This document shows, one piece after another, positions 27,788-35,795 of a stretch of 64,000 nucleotides of DNA (position 1 is its first letter; each line of letters starts with the position of its first letter). The notes under the pieces were generated by a model. That model did not search any database. It had not been told where the DNA came from and was given only the letters and a program-made list of their open reading frames with translations. The stretch comes from Bacillota bacterium (lineage in GTDB: Bacteria > Bacillota > UBA4882 > UBA8346): the NCBI GenBank assembly GCA_023429995.1, contig JAEZCE010000031.1, positions 117,954 to 181,953 of the forward strand, written 5' to 3'. The translations under genes were made by a program, and so were the position numbers.

Positions 27788-28800
27788 TCTATCACCAACC
27801 CTTGCAGCGCTTTTTTCCTAAAAAAAGGTGAATCAGCGGGATAATTATAATAACCTTTCAGTTCATCATCTAATCGAAGCAAGGAAATTGAAAATCCGCC
27901 GGTTCCCTGCGGAGCTAACAGGGTGTCGATAAACATGTCGTATGTTTTTAGCGACTTTTGATCCAACACCATTTTGATCCTGCGATTCACAATACAAAGC
28001 TCGAGTAAACCGGTAAAACCGAAACCATTGACGAATACTGCTATTTCATCTGTAGTAGCCGGCTTTAAATCGCCCAGCAAATAATCCATCATAACATCAA
28101 CAATCTTATCTGCCGACATCAGCTTTGTTTTCAATATTCCCGGTTCTCCATTAAATCCCATACCGAATTCTATCATCCCCGGTTCCATATCAAACATCGC
28201 CTCCCCGGTGGAGGGTAAATATCCGGGAGAAGTTGTTACGCTAAGTGTGCGAATATTCTGGTTCGCTTTTCGAGTCACTCGTACCAATTCATCCAGGGTA
28301 AGACCGGCATCGGCGGCCGCGCCGGCTATTTTAAGCACAATGGCGACTCCGGCCACACCCCGACGTTCATCGGATTTTTCAAAAGGGGCGGACGTTATAT
28401 CATCACTTACAAACACCGATTGAATTTTGATTCCCTCAAGCTGCAACAATTCTCCCGCCAACTCAAAGTTAAGGACATCTCCGGCATGGTTAGTGGCTAA
28501 AAAAAGAACTCCCTTTTGATGATTCACTGCCTTAGTTACATTCATAATGGCCTTAGCCGGGGGCGCGGCGTAAACATTACCCAAAGCCACCCCATCCGCT
28601 AAGCCGTTACCGACATAACCGATATTCCAGGGCTCATTACCGGCGCCGCCACCCGTCACAATGGCTACTTTATTTTTACGTTCTCTCAATACCAATCCGT
28701 TGGTGCTTGGAACCTTCTCAAGCAACTGCGGATTGGCGTATAAATAACCTTCCAGCATTTCACGGATCATGGCATCCGGGGAGTTAATGATTTTATTCAT
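27784..28800 (-). CDS. Dihydroxyacetone kinase K-subunit-like protein lacking the catalytic histidines
   Basis: A 338-residue DhaK-domain protein, normal length. The glycine-rich start of the active site, GGGSGHEP in canonical DhaK, here reads GGGAGNEPWNIGYVG. The loop holding the covalent substrate histidine, GIHGEPG, here reads GMGFNGEPG. Both active-site His residues thus appear replaced by Asn, while the Asp of HAGDVLNFE is kept. This argues for a different substrate or binding mode from dihydroxyacetone. It is fused translationally to dhaL by an ATGA overlap. It follows deoR by 39 bp. Confidence 0.88.
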   Translation of the reverse strand: MNKIINSPDAMIREMLEGYLYANPQLLEKVPSTNGLVLRERKNKVAIVTGGGAGNEPWNIGYVGNGLADGVALGNVYAAPPAKAIMNVTKAVNHQKGVLFLATNHAGDVLNFELAGELLQLEGIKIQSVFVSDDITSAPFEKSDERRGVAGVAIVLKIAGAAADAGLTLDELVRVTRKANQNIRTLSVTTSPGYLPSTGEAMFDMEPGMIEFGMGFNGEPGILKTKLMSADKIVDVMMDYLLGDLKPATTDEIAVFVNGFGFTGLLELCIVNRRIKMVLDQKSLKTYDMFIDTLLAPQGTGGFSISLLRLDDELKGYYNYPADSPFFRKKALQGLVID

Positions 28801-28839
28801 CTTTTATCACCACTCTCTGAATAATCTTGACGCAAACTT

Positions 28840-29646
28840 TCATTCACCGGGCTGAGCAACAATAACGTCTACCCCCAGCTCACGGATTTGTCTAATGTAG
28901 ATTTCTTCCAGGTTCCAATCCGTAATAACCCGGTCAAGTCCTTCAATAGAGCACACCTTAGCCAGGGACGCCTCGTTAAACTTGCTGTAATCAGCCAACA
29001 CGATTTTCTCCTTAGCCGATTTCAACATACATTGCTTGACTTGAGCTTCGTATGTATTGGGAGTGGTTATTCCATGTTCAATATCGATACTGTTGGCCCC
29101 CAAAAACACTTTATCAAAAAACAGACTTTCAATCGCTCTTTCCGCCAATCCACCGACACAGGATAAAATCCGGTGGCGGACATTACCTCCGATTAAAATC
29201 AAATCAATATCTTCGGCATCCACCATTTCAACTGCCAGGTTAATTGCATTGGTAATAATTACAATATTCCGTTTGTTGCCGTTTTTAATCAGTCTTATCA
29301 GTTCCAATGTTGTAGAACCGGCATCAAAAAATGCCGTTTCGCCATCCTTGATTTGTTCATAAGCCACTTTGGCAATGGCTCTTTTTTCAGCAGTATTTTT
29401 CTTCTCTTTCTCTTTTTCTTCAAACTCACGAATGGAAGTGGCCAGACTAACCGCTCCACCCCGGGTCCTTTTCAGGAATCCATAGCCATCGAGTTCATTT
29501 AATATCTTTCGAATTGTTACGTCTGACACGTTAAATAAATCGCGAAGTTCCCCTACTGAAACAGACGTTTTTTCTTGAAGAATATCAAGAATAGCTCGCT
29601 TTCTTTCTTCAGTAAGAATTTTTGACACCCCACTCATTAATTTCAT
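28840..29646 (-). CDS. DeoR-family sugar-operon repressor
   Basis: A 268-residue protein. The N-terminal DeoR helix-turn-helix (RKRAILDILQEKTSVSVGEL, then SDVTIRKILNELDGYGFLKR with TRGGA) precedes the DeoRC sugar-phosphate sensor. That sensor carries the AFFDAGSTT-like FFDAGSTTLELIRLI and the LGANSID motifs. It is the first gene of the dhaK-dhaL-pfkB-aldolase-rbsBAC operon and probably represses it until a sugar phosphate is bound. The start among nearby in-frame ATGs is uncertain. Confidence 0.9.
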   Translation of the reverse strand: MKLMSGVSKILTEERKRAILDILQEKTSVSVGELRDLFNVSDVTIRKILNELDGYGFLKRTRGGAVSLATSIREFEEKEKEKKNTAEKRAIAKVAYEQIKDGETAFFDAGSTTLELIRLIKNGNKRNIVIITNAINLAVEMVDAEDIDLILIGGNVRHRILSCVGGLAERAIESLFFDKVFLGANSIDIEHGITTPNTYEAQVKQCMLKSAKEKIVLADYSKFNEASLAKVCSIEGLDRVITDWNLEEIYIRQIRELGVDVIVAQPGE

Positions 29647-29658
29647 TTACAACCATAT

Positions 29659-29685
29659 ATTATATTGTTTTGTTTCAAATGTCAA
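29659..29685 (-). promoter_or_regulatory. Sigma-A-type promoter of the deoR-dha-rbs operon
   Basis: On the minus strand TTGACA (29680-29685) is followed 15 bp later by TATAAT (29659-29664), or 17 bp later by TAATAT. The boxes lie 10-40 bp before the deoR start region. Confidence 0.65.
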
Positions 29686-29985
29686 GTTTATAATCCTATT
29701 TCCAAAACTTTTTGATTAGATTTCGTAACTTTTCGAAATAATTTTCCTATCTTCTTCATTGACCCGGTCTCTATGTTCAAAAATCAGAAACGATACCTAT
29801 TAGAGAGGATTTTTAAATGAGACATCTGCAACTCATTCAAAGGATTATTCAAGCGAAACTAACTTCCGTATTGTTTCATTAAATTTCGTTTGAAACGAAT
29901 CCCAACTTCAAATGCCATTCCAAATTATCCGTCGAAAACTCTTTAGACGATTCTTTTTGATAAACCAGCGGACAGCTTCGGGCAA

Positions 29986-30023
29986 TAAAAAGCGCCATAA
30001 CAGTCGTAACACCGTATGGCGCT
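29986..30023 (-). terminator. Rho-independent terminator after the superoxide reductase gene
   Basis: agcgccata (29991-29999) and tatggcgct (30015-30023) form a perfect 9-bp stem. On the minus strand it is followed by TTTTTATTG. It ends the operon whose last gene is the desulfoferrodoxin. Confidence 0.85.
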
Positions 30024-30074
30024 TCCATATTTTGGTTATTAACTTACATCCAACGATCGAATCCCTATTCGTTA

Positions 30075-30455
30075 TTACGCTTCATTTTTCCAAAGTCCAT
30101 GCACATTGCAATATTCCCGGGCGGTTACCGTTTGGGCGGAAATGCAGAAAACAGCTTCCGGCGCCTCGCCCGGATTTAAAAACTGGCGATAGGATTTACC
30201 GTCGGCGATAAGTTCAATCCATTCAATATAATGTTTTTCTTCCATTGGATGGGCAACGCTCCCCACCGTGACTTTGTACCCGGTATCAGTTTTCTCTATA
30301 ACTGGAACATGCTTTTCCTTGGAGGCATCCACCGAATTTTCGGTAACCAACGCCATCGGTTCCCCGCAACAGATCAGCTGTCCGCCTCCACCATGAACCA
30401 CTTCAACCATATTCCCGCAATGGGGACATTTGTAAATCTCTAATTTTGCAGCCAT
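30075..30455 (-). CDS. dfx: Desulfoferrodoxin (superoxide reductase, 2Fe type)
   Basis: A 126-residue cytosolic protein reducing superoxide to peroxide without releasing oxygen. The N-terminal desulforedoxin domain has the four Cys iron ligands (CPHCGNMV and ICCGEPM). The neelaredoxin domain holds the His4-Cys site: His in KEKHVPVIEK, HPMEEKHYIEW and CNVHGLW, plus the Cys of the last motif. The Glu/Lys loop EKHVP is conserved. It is the distal gene after encapsulin, consistent with an oxygen-defence cluster. Confidence 0.96.
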   Translation of the reverse strand: MAAKLEIYKCPHCGNMVEVVHGGGGQLICCGEPMALVTENSVDASKEKHVPVIEKTDTGYKVTVGSVAHPMEEKHYIEWIELIADGKSYRQFLNPGEAPEAVFCISAQTVTAREYCNVHGLWKNEA

Positions 30456-30523
30456 TTAGAACTCCTCCTTAAATTTAATTTAGATTTTAATTACATTTAG
30501 AGTCAAAAAAACGCTAAAGTGAG

Positions 30524-31363
30524 CTATTCCATCACAACTACGGCATCCTTCCTTTTCAACCGCAAAAGAGTTGTTTCTAAAACCCGCAATTCATGGTTTA
30601 ATTTATCAGGCCCTAAATAAGCGGTTACCATATCCTGGCCGACAACCAGATCCATATTTTGAGGTTCCGGGCAAACCAGTACAGCCTTGTTCGAACCAAG
30701 CACCGGTGTCTGAAATAAATTGCCGCCGACTAATTCTTTGACCCGATCGATTTCCAGAACCCCGCTTTTGGCTTGGATTCGCTGCATCTGCATAAAAAGG
30801 TCGGGGCTTACGGTTAGTGCTACTTTTCCGGTCAACCCGCGATCTTGAAAAAACTTTATAGCCGCGGCAACATCTTGAAATGGGTTTTCCCCTTCCAGCC
30901 AATTCTTCTTTTCAAGATGTTTTACATCGGCAGCACCTGCCAGTCCTTCGAGCCCCATTTCCTTATTTCCCCAAAAAATCAAGGTATCTTCCTTCTTGGA
31001 ACAAACCGCGGCCGCGCCGGCCAGCGGAGATAAATCCAAAGGCAATCCGAATTGCCTTCCGTTTTCCAGGTCCCGCCAGGAAATGGTACAGTCTTGAAAA
31101 ATCATCGGTATTTCCGTGAATTTTCTGGCATTCACTTTAAGTGGGGCATATTCTCCATCACCAAAGAAACTGGTTTCTCCCTGAGGGATTTCACCATATT
31201 CATCAAGAGGTATACTTTGCGCGCCCGCTCCTAAGGGGCCGAAAATATGTAGAAACTTTCTTCCTACCAAAGTCTGCCGGGCCGTTTTTATCACCATTTC
31301 ATCCATTTGATTCCACTGCCGACTTGAAAACGGGGAATCATCTCTTAATAAAAACTCCATCAT
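30524..31363 (-). CDS. Family 1 encapsulin shell protein
   Basis: A 279-residue HK97-fold shell protein. The N-terminus MMEFLLRDDSPFSSRQWNQM matches the typical MEFL-R-xxP-xxxxQW start. GRKFLHIFGPLGAG, the E-loop region and KDAVVVME-type C-terminus also fit, as does the length (264-290 usual). It self-assembles into a nanocompartment that packs proteins bearing a C-terminal targeting peptide. AGGAGG lies 6 nt before the ATG. The cargo ferritin gene ends 16 bp upstream. Confidence 0.94.
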   Translation of the reverse strand: MMEFLLRDDSPFSSRQWNQMDEMVIKTARQTLVGRKFLHIFGPLGAGAQSIPLDEYGEIPQGETSFFGDGEYAPLKVNARKFTEIPMIFQDCTISWRDLENGRQFGLPLDLSPLAGAAAVCSKKEDTLIFWGNKEMGLEGLAGAADVKHLEKKNWLEGENPFQDVAAAIKFFQDRGLTGKVALTVSPDLFMQMQRIQAKSGVLEIDRVKELVGGNLFQTPVLGSNKAVLVCPEPQNMDLVVGQDMVTAYLGPDKLNHELRVLETTLLRLKRKDAVVVME

Positions 31364-31379
31364 CTTTTACCTCCTTTGC

Positions 31380-31754
31380 TTATTTTCCAATCAAACTACC
31401 CACCGTACCTCCGTCGGTTCCATTTTTTCCGGACTCAATGGTAATATTACTGGCAAATCCCAACTCTTCAAGCATTTCTTTGACCTCTCCCTCTCCACTC
31501 GCGAAATGGGCCGCTTCCTCAGGATCCAAGGCTCGTAACAAGGTCATTAATTCTCCGACATGGGCTTTTTCTTCATCGCGAATATCGGCGATTACTTTTT
31601 TGGCAAGCGGATCGTCCGTAGCCTGCACATGGGCATCATAAAGATAAATCGCCTCCAATTCCCCGGCGATATCCAGGCGGACCGCCTGAATCAATTCTTC
31701 TTTGGACATTTTTCGATTCACGTTTCCCTGAAAAGGGTTTGCAAAATTCGGCAT
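31380..31754 (-). CDS. Encapsulated ferritin-like protein (EncFtn) with shell-targeting tail
   Basis: A 124-residue cargo ferroxidase. Glu32, Glu62 and His65 of the EncFtn di-iron site fall at the expected positions (IAGELEAIYLYDAHV and RDEEKAHVGEL). A ~25-residue flexible linker ends in GGTVGSLIGK, matching the encapsulin cargo-loading motif (T/L)VGSL. It oxidises Fe(II) and mineralises it inside the shell. The shell gene follows in the same operon. Confidence 0.95.
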   Translation of the reverse strand: MPNFANPFQGNVNRKMSKEELIQAVRLDIAGELEAIYLYDAHVQATDDPLAKKVIADIRDEEKAHVGELMTLLRALDPEEAAHFASGEGEVKEMLEELGFASNITIESGKNGTDGGTVGSLIGK

Positions 31755-31788
31755 TTTTTAGTCTCCTTTCCGATTCCCATTATTTTGG

Positions 31789-31904
31789 TCAGGTCAAAAC
31801 CAAAACCCTTGTCCCCTTACGGTTGGTCAGAGCCGTATGCCAAGCCGCAGCTGTCTTGCTGGCATCTGCCGGCCTGACTACGGTCATATTTGCTACCGGG
31901 CAAT
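31789..31904 (-). pseudogene. Transketolase C-terminal-domain fragment
   Basis: Between the nitroreductase stop and the EncFtn start, a minus-strand frame reads NMTVVRPADASKTAAAWHTA and then LTNRKGTRVLVLT before TGA. This matches the transketolase pyrimidine-domain segment (typically PNxTVIRPADANETAxAW...GPxALVLTRQ). Only ~38 codons survive with no ribosome binding site, so it is a relic. The same DNA can fold around ATGCCA/TGGCAT, which might act on the operon transcript. Confidence 0.6.
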
Positions 31905-32516
31905 TTATATCTCCTTGACGATTTCAGAGTAACTTTTACGTTTCTGTCTGGGGTACAAAGTTTTTGAGTCATCAAAATACCCCAAGGTAATCAACATCAC
32001 CACTGTCTTGTTTTCATCTAAACCGAACTCTTTCCTGATTCCCTCAAAATCAATCCCGCTCATTGGATGGGAATCAATGCCAAACTCTTTGGCAACATAC
32101 ATGATCGACATCGCCAGCAAAGCCGCATTGCTTTCTGCAAATTTAATCCGCCGTTCCTCCGAGGAACCGTATAAGGCAGCCGCATACTGCTGGGCATTTT
32201 CCAACGCTTCTTTGTCAAGCATGAGTTTCAAATTATCCCAGGCCGGATTGACCGCTTGATACCCATTCAAATCTCCAACAATGATCAAAGTTACCGGCGC
32301 CTCTTTGATTTTTGGCTGATTGCCGGTGAGCGGGAAGAGTCTCTCTTTGGCTTCCACCGATTTCACCGCAATAATTTCCCATGGTTGCAAATTAAACGCC
32401 GATGGAGTCAGCGTAGCCAAATTAATTACATCCCTTAAAACATCTTCCCCGATTTTATGCTCAGGCTTAAAAAAATTCACGGAACGTCTTTCAGTAACAA
32501 CTTTATTAAAATCCAT
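31905..32516 (-). CDS. Nitroreductase-family FMN oxidoreductase
   Basis: A 203-residue protein with the family start FNKVVTERRSVNFF, then TPSAFNLQPWEIIAV and the C-terminal GYFDDSKTLYPRQKRKSYSE. FMN-phosphate-binding Arg residues (RRS and RKS) are present. Members use NAD(P)H to reduce nitroaromatics, quinones or flavins. Its place in an oxygen-defence cluster hints that it may supply electrons, but the true acceptor is unknown. Confidence 0.9.
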   Translation of the reverse strand: MDFNKVVTERRSVNFFKPEHKIGEDVLRDVINLATLTPSAFNLQPWEIIAVKSVEAKERLFPLTGNQPKIKEAPVTLIIVGDLNGYQAVNPAWDNLKLMLDKEALENAQQYAAALYGSSEERRIKFAESNAALLAMSIMYVAKEFGIDSHPMSGIDFEGIRKEFGLDENKTVVMLITLGYFDDSKTLYPRQKRKSYSEIVKEI

Positions 32517-32537
32517 GGTTATTCCCTCTTTTCAGTT

Positions 32538-33020
32538 TTAATATTCTTCCAAATGAACAAATTCACCGTTTTCAACCCAGTTCGCCGGACGCAGAACCAT
32601 CTCAAAAATATTGTGAAGTAAGAAATAATGCTTTTCTTCTTCCCGGGCAATCTTCGTAAACAGTTCGCTTTGATTTTCATCCCGTACGTCGGCAGCTTTG
32701 GCAAGATAGAAATCCTGGCTTTTCTTCTCGGTTTCCATTGCCTTTTGATATAACTCAAGCTGGCTCGGGTCCAGGTTTTTAAGCTCATCCTTTGCAATCA
32801 TTTCCTTAAAGATATTGCCGGCATTTTTCAACACCCCCGTCTCCCTCACTTGCTCCGGTACTGACCGCATACTTTTAAAATGTTGATAATGAGCCGCTTC
32901 ATCCTCCGCCAGTTGGGTGAAAATTTCTCTAAAACCTGGATTGATAGCACTTTTTGCTAATTCCCGATAAAAGATTTCACCATCTTGTTCCATTTTCATT
33001 GCGATTTCCAAGGCATCCAT
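32538..33020 (-). CDS. Rubrerythrin-like ferritin-family di-iron protein (no rubredoxin domain)
   Basis: A 160-residue four-helix protein. Glu/His ligand motifs occur in MKMEQDGEIFYREL, LAEDEAAHYQHFK, METEKKSQDFYLAKA and AREEEKHYFLLHNIFEM. The usual C-terminal rubredoxin Cys4 domain of rubrerythrin is absent. It probably acts in peroxide reduction or iron handling. It has no encapsulin-targeting tail (ends FVHLEEY). AAGGAGGG precedes the start. Confidence 0.9.
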   Translation of the reverse strand: MDALEIAMKMEQDGEIFYRELAKSAINPGFREIFTQLAEDEAAHYQHFKSMRSVPEQVRETGVLKNAGNIFKEMIAKDELKNLDPSQLELYQKAMETEKKSQDFYLAKAADVRDENQSELFTKIAREEEKHYFLLHNIFEMVLRPANWVENGEFVHLEEY

Positions 33021-33060
33021 TGGACAATCCCTCCTTTTATTACGTCTACCAGCTAAAATT

Positions 33061-33906
33061 TTACTTTTTCGCCGCCACGAATTCTCTCAATTTCTTTCGA
33101 TCAATCTCCCTTTGATAGAGCGGTTCCCTGTTTTCCTGATAAAGCCCTTGATTATCTTCAAAGGTTTTTTTGGGATGAATATAAAAAACTCCTAAAGGTA
33201 ATTTCTCAGTTTCAATGGCTTTGGCGAAAGCTGCAACCCGGTTATGCGGGTCATGGGTTTCATCCAGATAATAGGTATGTTCTTTAAACCACTGATATGT
33301 ATTATGTTTATTAAATGAAACACACGGCTGCAAAACATCTACCAGGGCATAACCCCGATGTAAGATTGCTTTTTTGAAGATTTCTTTAGTCTGGGCTGCA
33401 TCACCCATGAAAGCCCGGGCCACAAAAGATGCATCCAAACTTAAAGCTACCGCAATCGGATTAAAAGGTTCATGGGTAACCCCATTAATTTGGATGGGTG
33501 TTTGAAAACCCTGCCCGCTGGTGGGAGAAGCTTGGCCCTTGGTTAACCCATAAACCATATTATTATGGACAATATTGGTGATATCCGGGTTGCGACGGAT
33601 GGTATGAAGAAAATGGTTACCCCCTTCACCGTACATATCGCCTTCACCGCTCTCGGCAATCACTGTTAATCCCGGGTTTACCGCTTTGATTGCAGTCGCC
33701 GGCGGCAAGGCTCGCCCGTGCAGCCCGTTAAAAAAATTGCACCGTAAATAGTGAGGTATTTTGGCAGCCTGCCCGATTCCGGAAACCATTACCAAATTTT
33801 CAGGTTGTATATTGAGCTCCGTCAGGGCCTGTTTTAAAATATTCAAAATCCCGAAATTCCCGCATCCGGGACACCAACTGATATCGGTCGAATCTATAGC
33901 ATTCAT
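33061..33906 (-). CDS. 2-oxoacid:ferredoxin oxidoreductase beta subunit (TPP-binding)
   Basis: About 281 residues. CPGCGNFGILNIL is the N-terminal TPP/cluster-proximal motif. ESGEGDMYGEGGNHFLHTIR holds the Mg-TPP motif, and GLTKGQASPTS is also typical. It decarboxylates a 2-oxoacid, passing electrons to ferredoxin and forming an acyl-CoA. The start at 33906 overlaps the alpha stop (ATGA) and has GGGGAGGAG 8 nt upstream. No separate ferredoxin-type delta subunit is adjacent. Confidence 0.94.
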   Translation of the reverse strand: MNAIDSTDISWCPGCGNFGILNILKQALTELNIQPENLVMVSGIGQAAKIPHYLRCNFFNGLHGRALPPATAIKAVNPGLTVIAESGEGDMYGEGGNHFLHTIRRNPDITNIVHNNMVYGLTKGQASPTSGQGFQTPIQINGVTHEPFNPIAVALSLDASFVARAFMGDAAQTKEIFKKAILHRGYALVDVLQPCVSFNKHNTYQWFKEHTYYLDETHDPHNRVAAFAKAIETEKLPLGVFYIHPKKTFEDNQGLYQENREPLYQREIDRKKLREFVAAKK

Positions 33907-35627
33907 CCTTTTAACTCCTCCCCGCATATTTCCAGAATTCTTTCCACCAATTCCTCAACGGAAAAAGGCATTCCGTTATATTTCAGAATTTGATTTGGAA
34001 TTGAAATACCTGTTGCCAACTTAATTAGTTTACCAAACTGATTCGTGGCGTTACTCTCAATGACAACCGCTCGGGTTGCCTTTTGAAGATAGATCGAAAT
34101 TTCAGGGGACAAGGGATAAACTTGTTTGAAATGAAGAAATGCCAGTTCAGCACCTTCAAGCATCTTCATCGCTTCCTTGACCATTTCATAAGTGGAACCC
34201 CAACCGATAAGCAAAGTACGGTAATGGGGATTTCCAATCAATTCCGGAGAGATACTGGCTTCTTTAATATACGACAACTTTTGGAGCCGCTTTTGATTCA
34301 TCCTGATTCGCAAATCCAAATCTTCCGTAATATGCCCTGCCTCATCATGTTCATCACTATCCACCCCTACCAGTCCCTCGCCATAGCCGGGAATACCCCG
34401 GGGTGATATCCCGGTATCCGTGAACCTATAGCGTTGATAATCGGGAGGAGTCTCTACTATCTGCCCTGTCACCGGGAACCTCGCCGGATCAAGCGCCGGA
34501 ATATCGCCGTAAGAATCGACTAGATATTGATCGGTCAGGACAAAGACCGGTACTTGAAATTGATCCGCCAATTGAAAAGCTTTTTGGGTAAGATAAAAAG
34601 CTTCTTCAATGTTTCCGGGAGCCAGGACAATCCTGGGGAACTCCCCATGGCCCGCATAAACGGCCAATTCCAAATCCCCTTGTTCAGTCCGTGTCGGCAA
34701 ACCGGTTGCCGGTCCCGGACGTTGGGCCAAATGAACGACTACCGGTGATTCAATCATTCCGGCCAGGCTGATTCCTTCTGTCATTAATGAAAAACCGCCT
34801 CCGGAGGTTGTAACAATTGCGCGGGCGCCGGCATACCAAGCTCCCAAAGCCATATTGATAGCAGAAATCTCATCCTCTGCCTGCTCAACAACTATCGGAA
34901 AATCTCTTGCGTATTGAGCCAAATATGTAAGTACTCCCGTTCCCGGAGACATCGGATATGAAGAGATAAAATTGCATCCTCCGGCCAAAGCGCCCAGGGA
35001 AACGGCTTCTGCGCCATTGACAATCATATGATTTTCAACGCTAGAATCGACGGGCAAGTCAAATAGATATTGTCCTGAGTTTACGGTGCGAAGCTGAATT
35101 CCTAATTGATAACCTCTTTCGACCGCCACTAAATTCTTGTTGACAATCTCATCACTTTTAAAGGCAAAAAATTGTCTCACTTGATTCCCAGTAAGTTCAG
35201 GAGAAATGGCGAACAGACCTGCAATTACACCACATGCTACCGTATTAGCGAATATTGGGTTCCCAATTTCGGCGGCTATTTTTGAGAAAGGAACATCTTC
35301 TACCGAAATACCGTCCGGAGGAAGTATCTGGGCAACTTCGCCAATGATTTTGGTTCCTGAGGTTATCCGTTTTCCCAAATGAGGAATCGCCTCTTTGTCA
35401 AGGGGAATCAAAAGGTCGATCGTTTCGGAGAATGCTGCCACAGGACGGGAAGAAACTCTAATTTCCGTAGAATTGCTGCCGCCCCGAATCCTTGACATAT
35501 ATTCTTTAGCGGCAAAAATATGAAATCCGGCTTTTTTAAAGAGCTGAGTCAAAAAGGCCTCAATAGTTTGAATACCCTGTCCGGCTTCCCCGCAAAGTAC
35601 AATTGTAATCCAATCCTTTGGAACCAT
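33903..35627 (-). CDS. 2-oxoacid:ferredoxin oxidoreductase, fused gamma-alpha subunit
   Basis: A 574-residue protein. Residues ~1-190 are the gamma domain (VLCGEAGQGIQTIEAFLTQL, YMSRIRGGSNSTEIRV). Residues ~200-570 form the alpha pyrimidine domain and CoA-side domain (FISSYPMSPGTGVLTYLA, TTSGGGFSLMTEGISLAGM, QRPGPATGLPTRTEQGDLE). This is the KorA-type fusion seen in archaea and anaerobic bacteria. It is the first gene of the block reading into the beta subunit and probably the rubrerythrin. Pyruvate versus 2-oxoglutarate specificity is not decided. Confidence 0.94.
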   Translation of the reverse strand: MVPKDWITIVLCGEAGQGIQTIEAFLTQLFKKAGFHIFAAKEYMSRIRGGSNSTEIRVSSRPVAAFSETIDLLIPLDKEAIPHLGKRITSGTKIIGEVAQILPPDGISVEDVPFSKIAAEIGNPIFANTVACGVIAGLFAISPELTGNQVRQFFAFKSDEIVNKNLVAVERGYQLGIQLRTVNSGQYLFDLPVDSSVENHMIVNGAEAVSLGALAGGCNFISSYPMSPGTGVLTYLAQYARDFPIVVEQAEDEISAINMALGAWYAGARAIVTTSGGGFSLMTEGISLAGMIESPVVVHLAQRPGPATGLPTRTEQGDLELAVYAGHGEFPRIVLAPGNIEEAFYLTQKAFQLADQFQVPVFVLTDQYLVDSYGDIPALDPARFPVTGQIVETPPDYQRYRFTDTGISPRGIPGYGEGLVGVDSDEHDEAGHITEDLDLRIRMNQKRLQKLSYIKEASISPELIGNPHYRTLLIGWGSTYEMVKEAMKMLEGAELAFLHFKQVYPLSPEISIYLQKATRAVVIESNATNQFGKLIKLATGISIPNQILKYNGMPFSVEELVERILEICGEELKG

Positions 35628-35795
35628 TTATTACATCTCCTTAACCATAAAAATATTTAACTAAGTAAACTATTAATGTAATTATAATTCAATATGAAGT
35701 ATTTTTCAACCCGTTTCAAAAATTTTTTTTTAATATTCGTTGGTTCTCTCCCTATTTGGACAAATATTATTTTAAACCGAATTCTTATCATTACT

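Larger units (their letters stand above)
29647..30074. other. Intergenic region between deoR operon and superoxide-reductase operon
   Basis: No gene is seen in these 428 bp. It contains the deoR promoter at the left end, the superoxide-reductase operon terminator at the right, and between them a weak inverted repeat (gtttca/tgaaac near 29875-29900). Confidence 0.5.
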
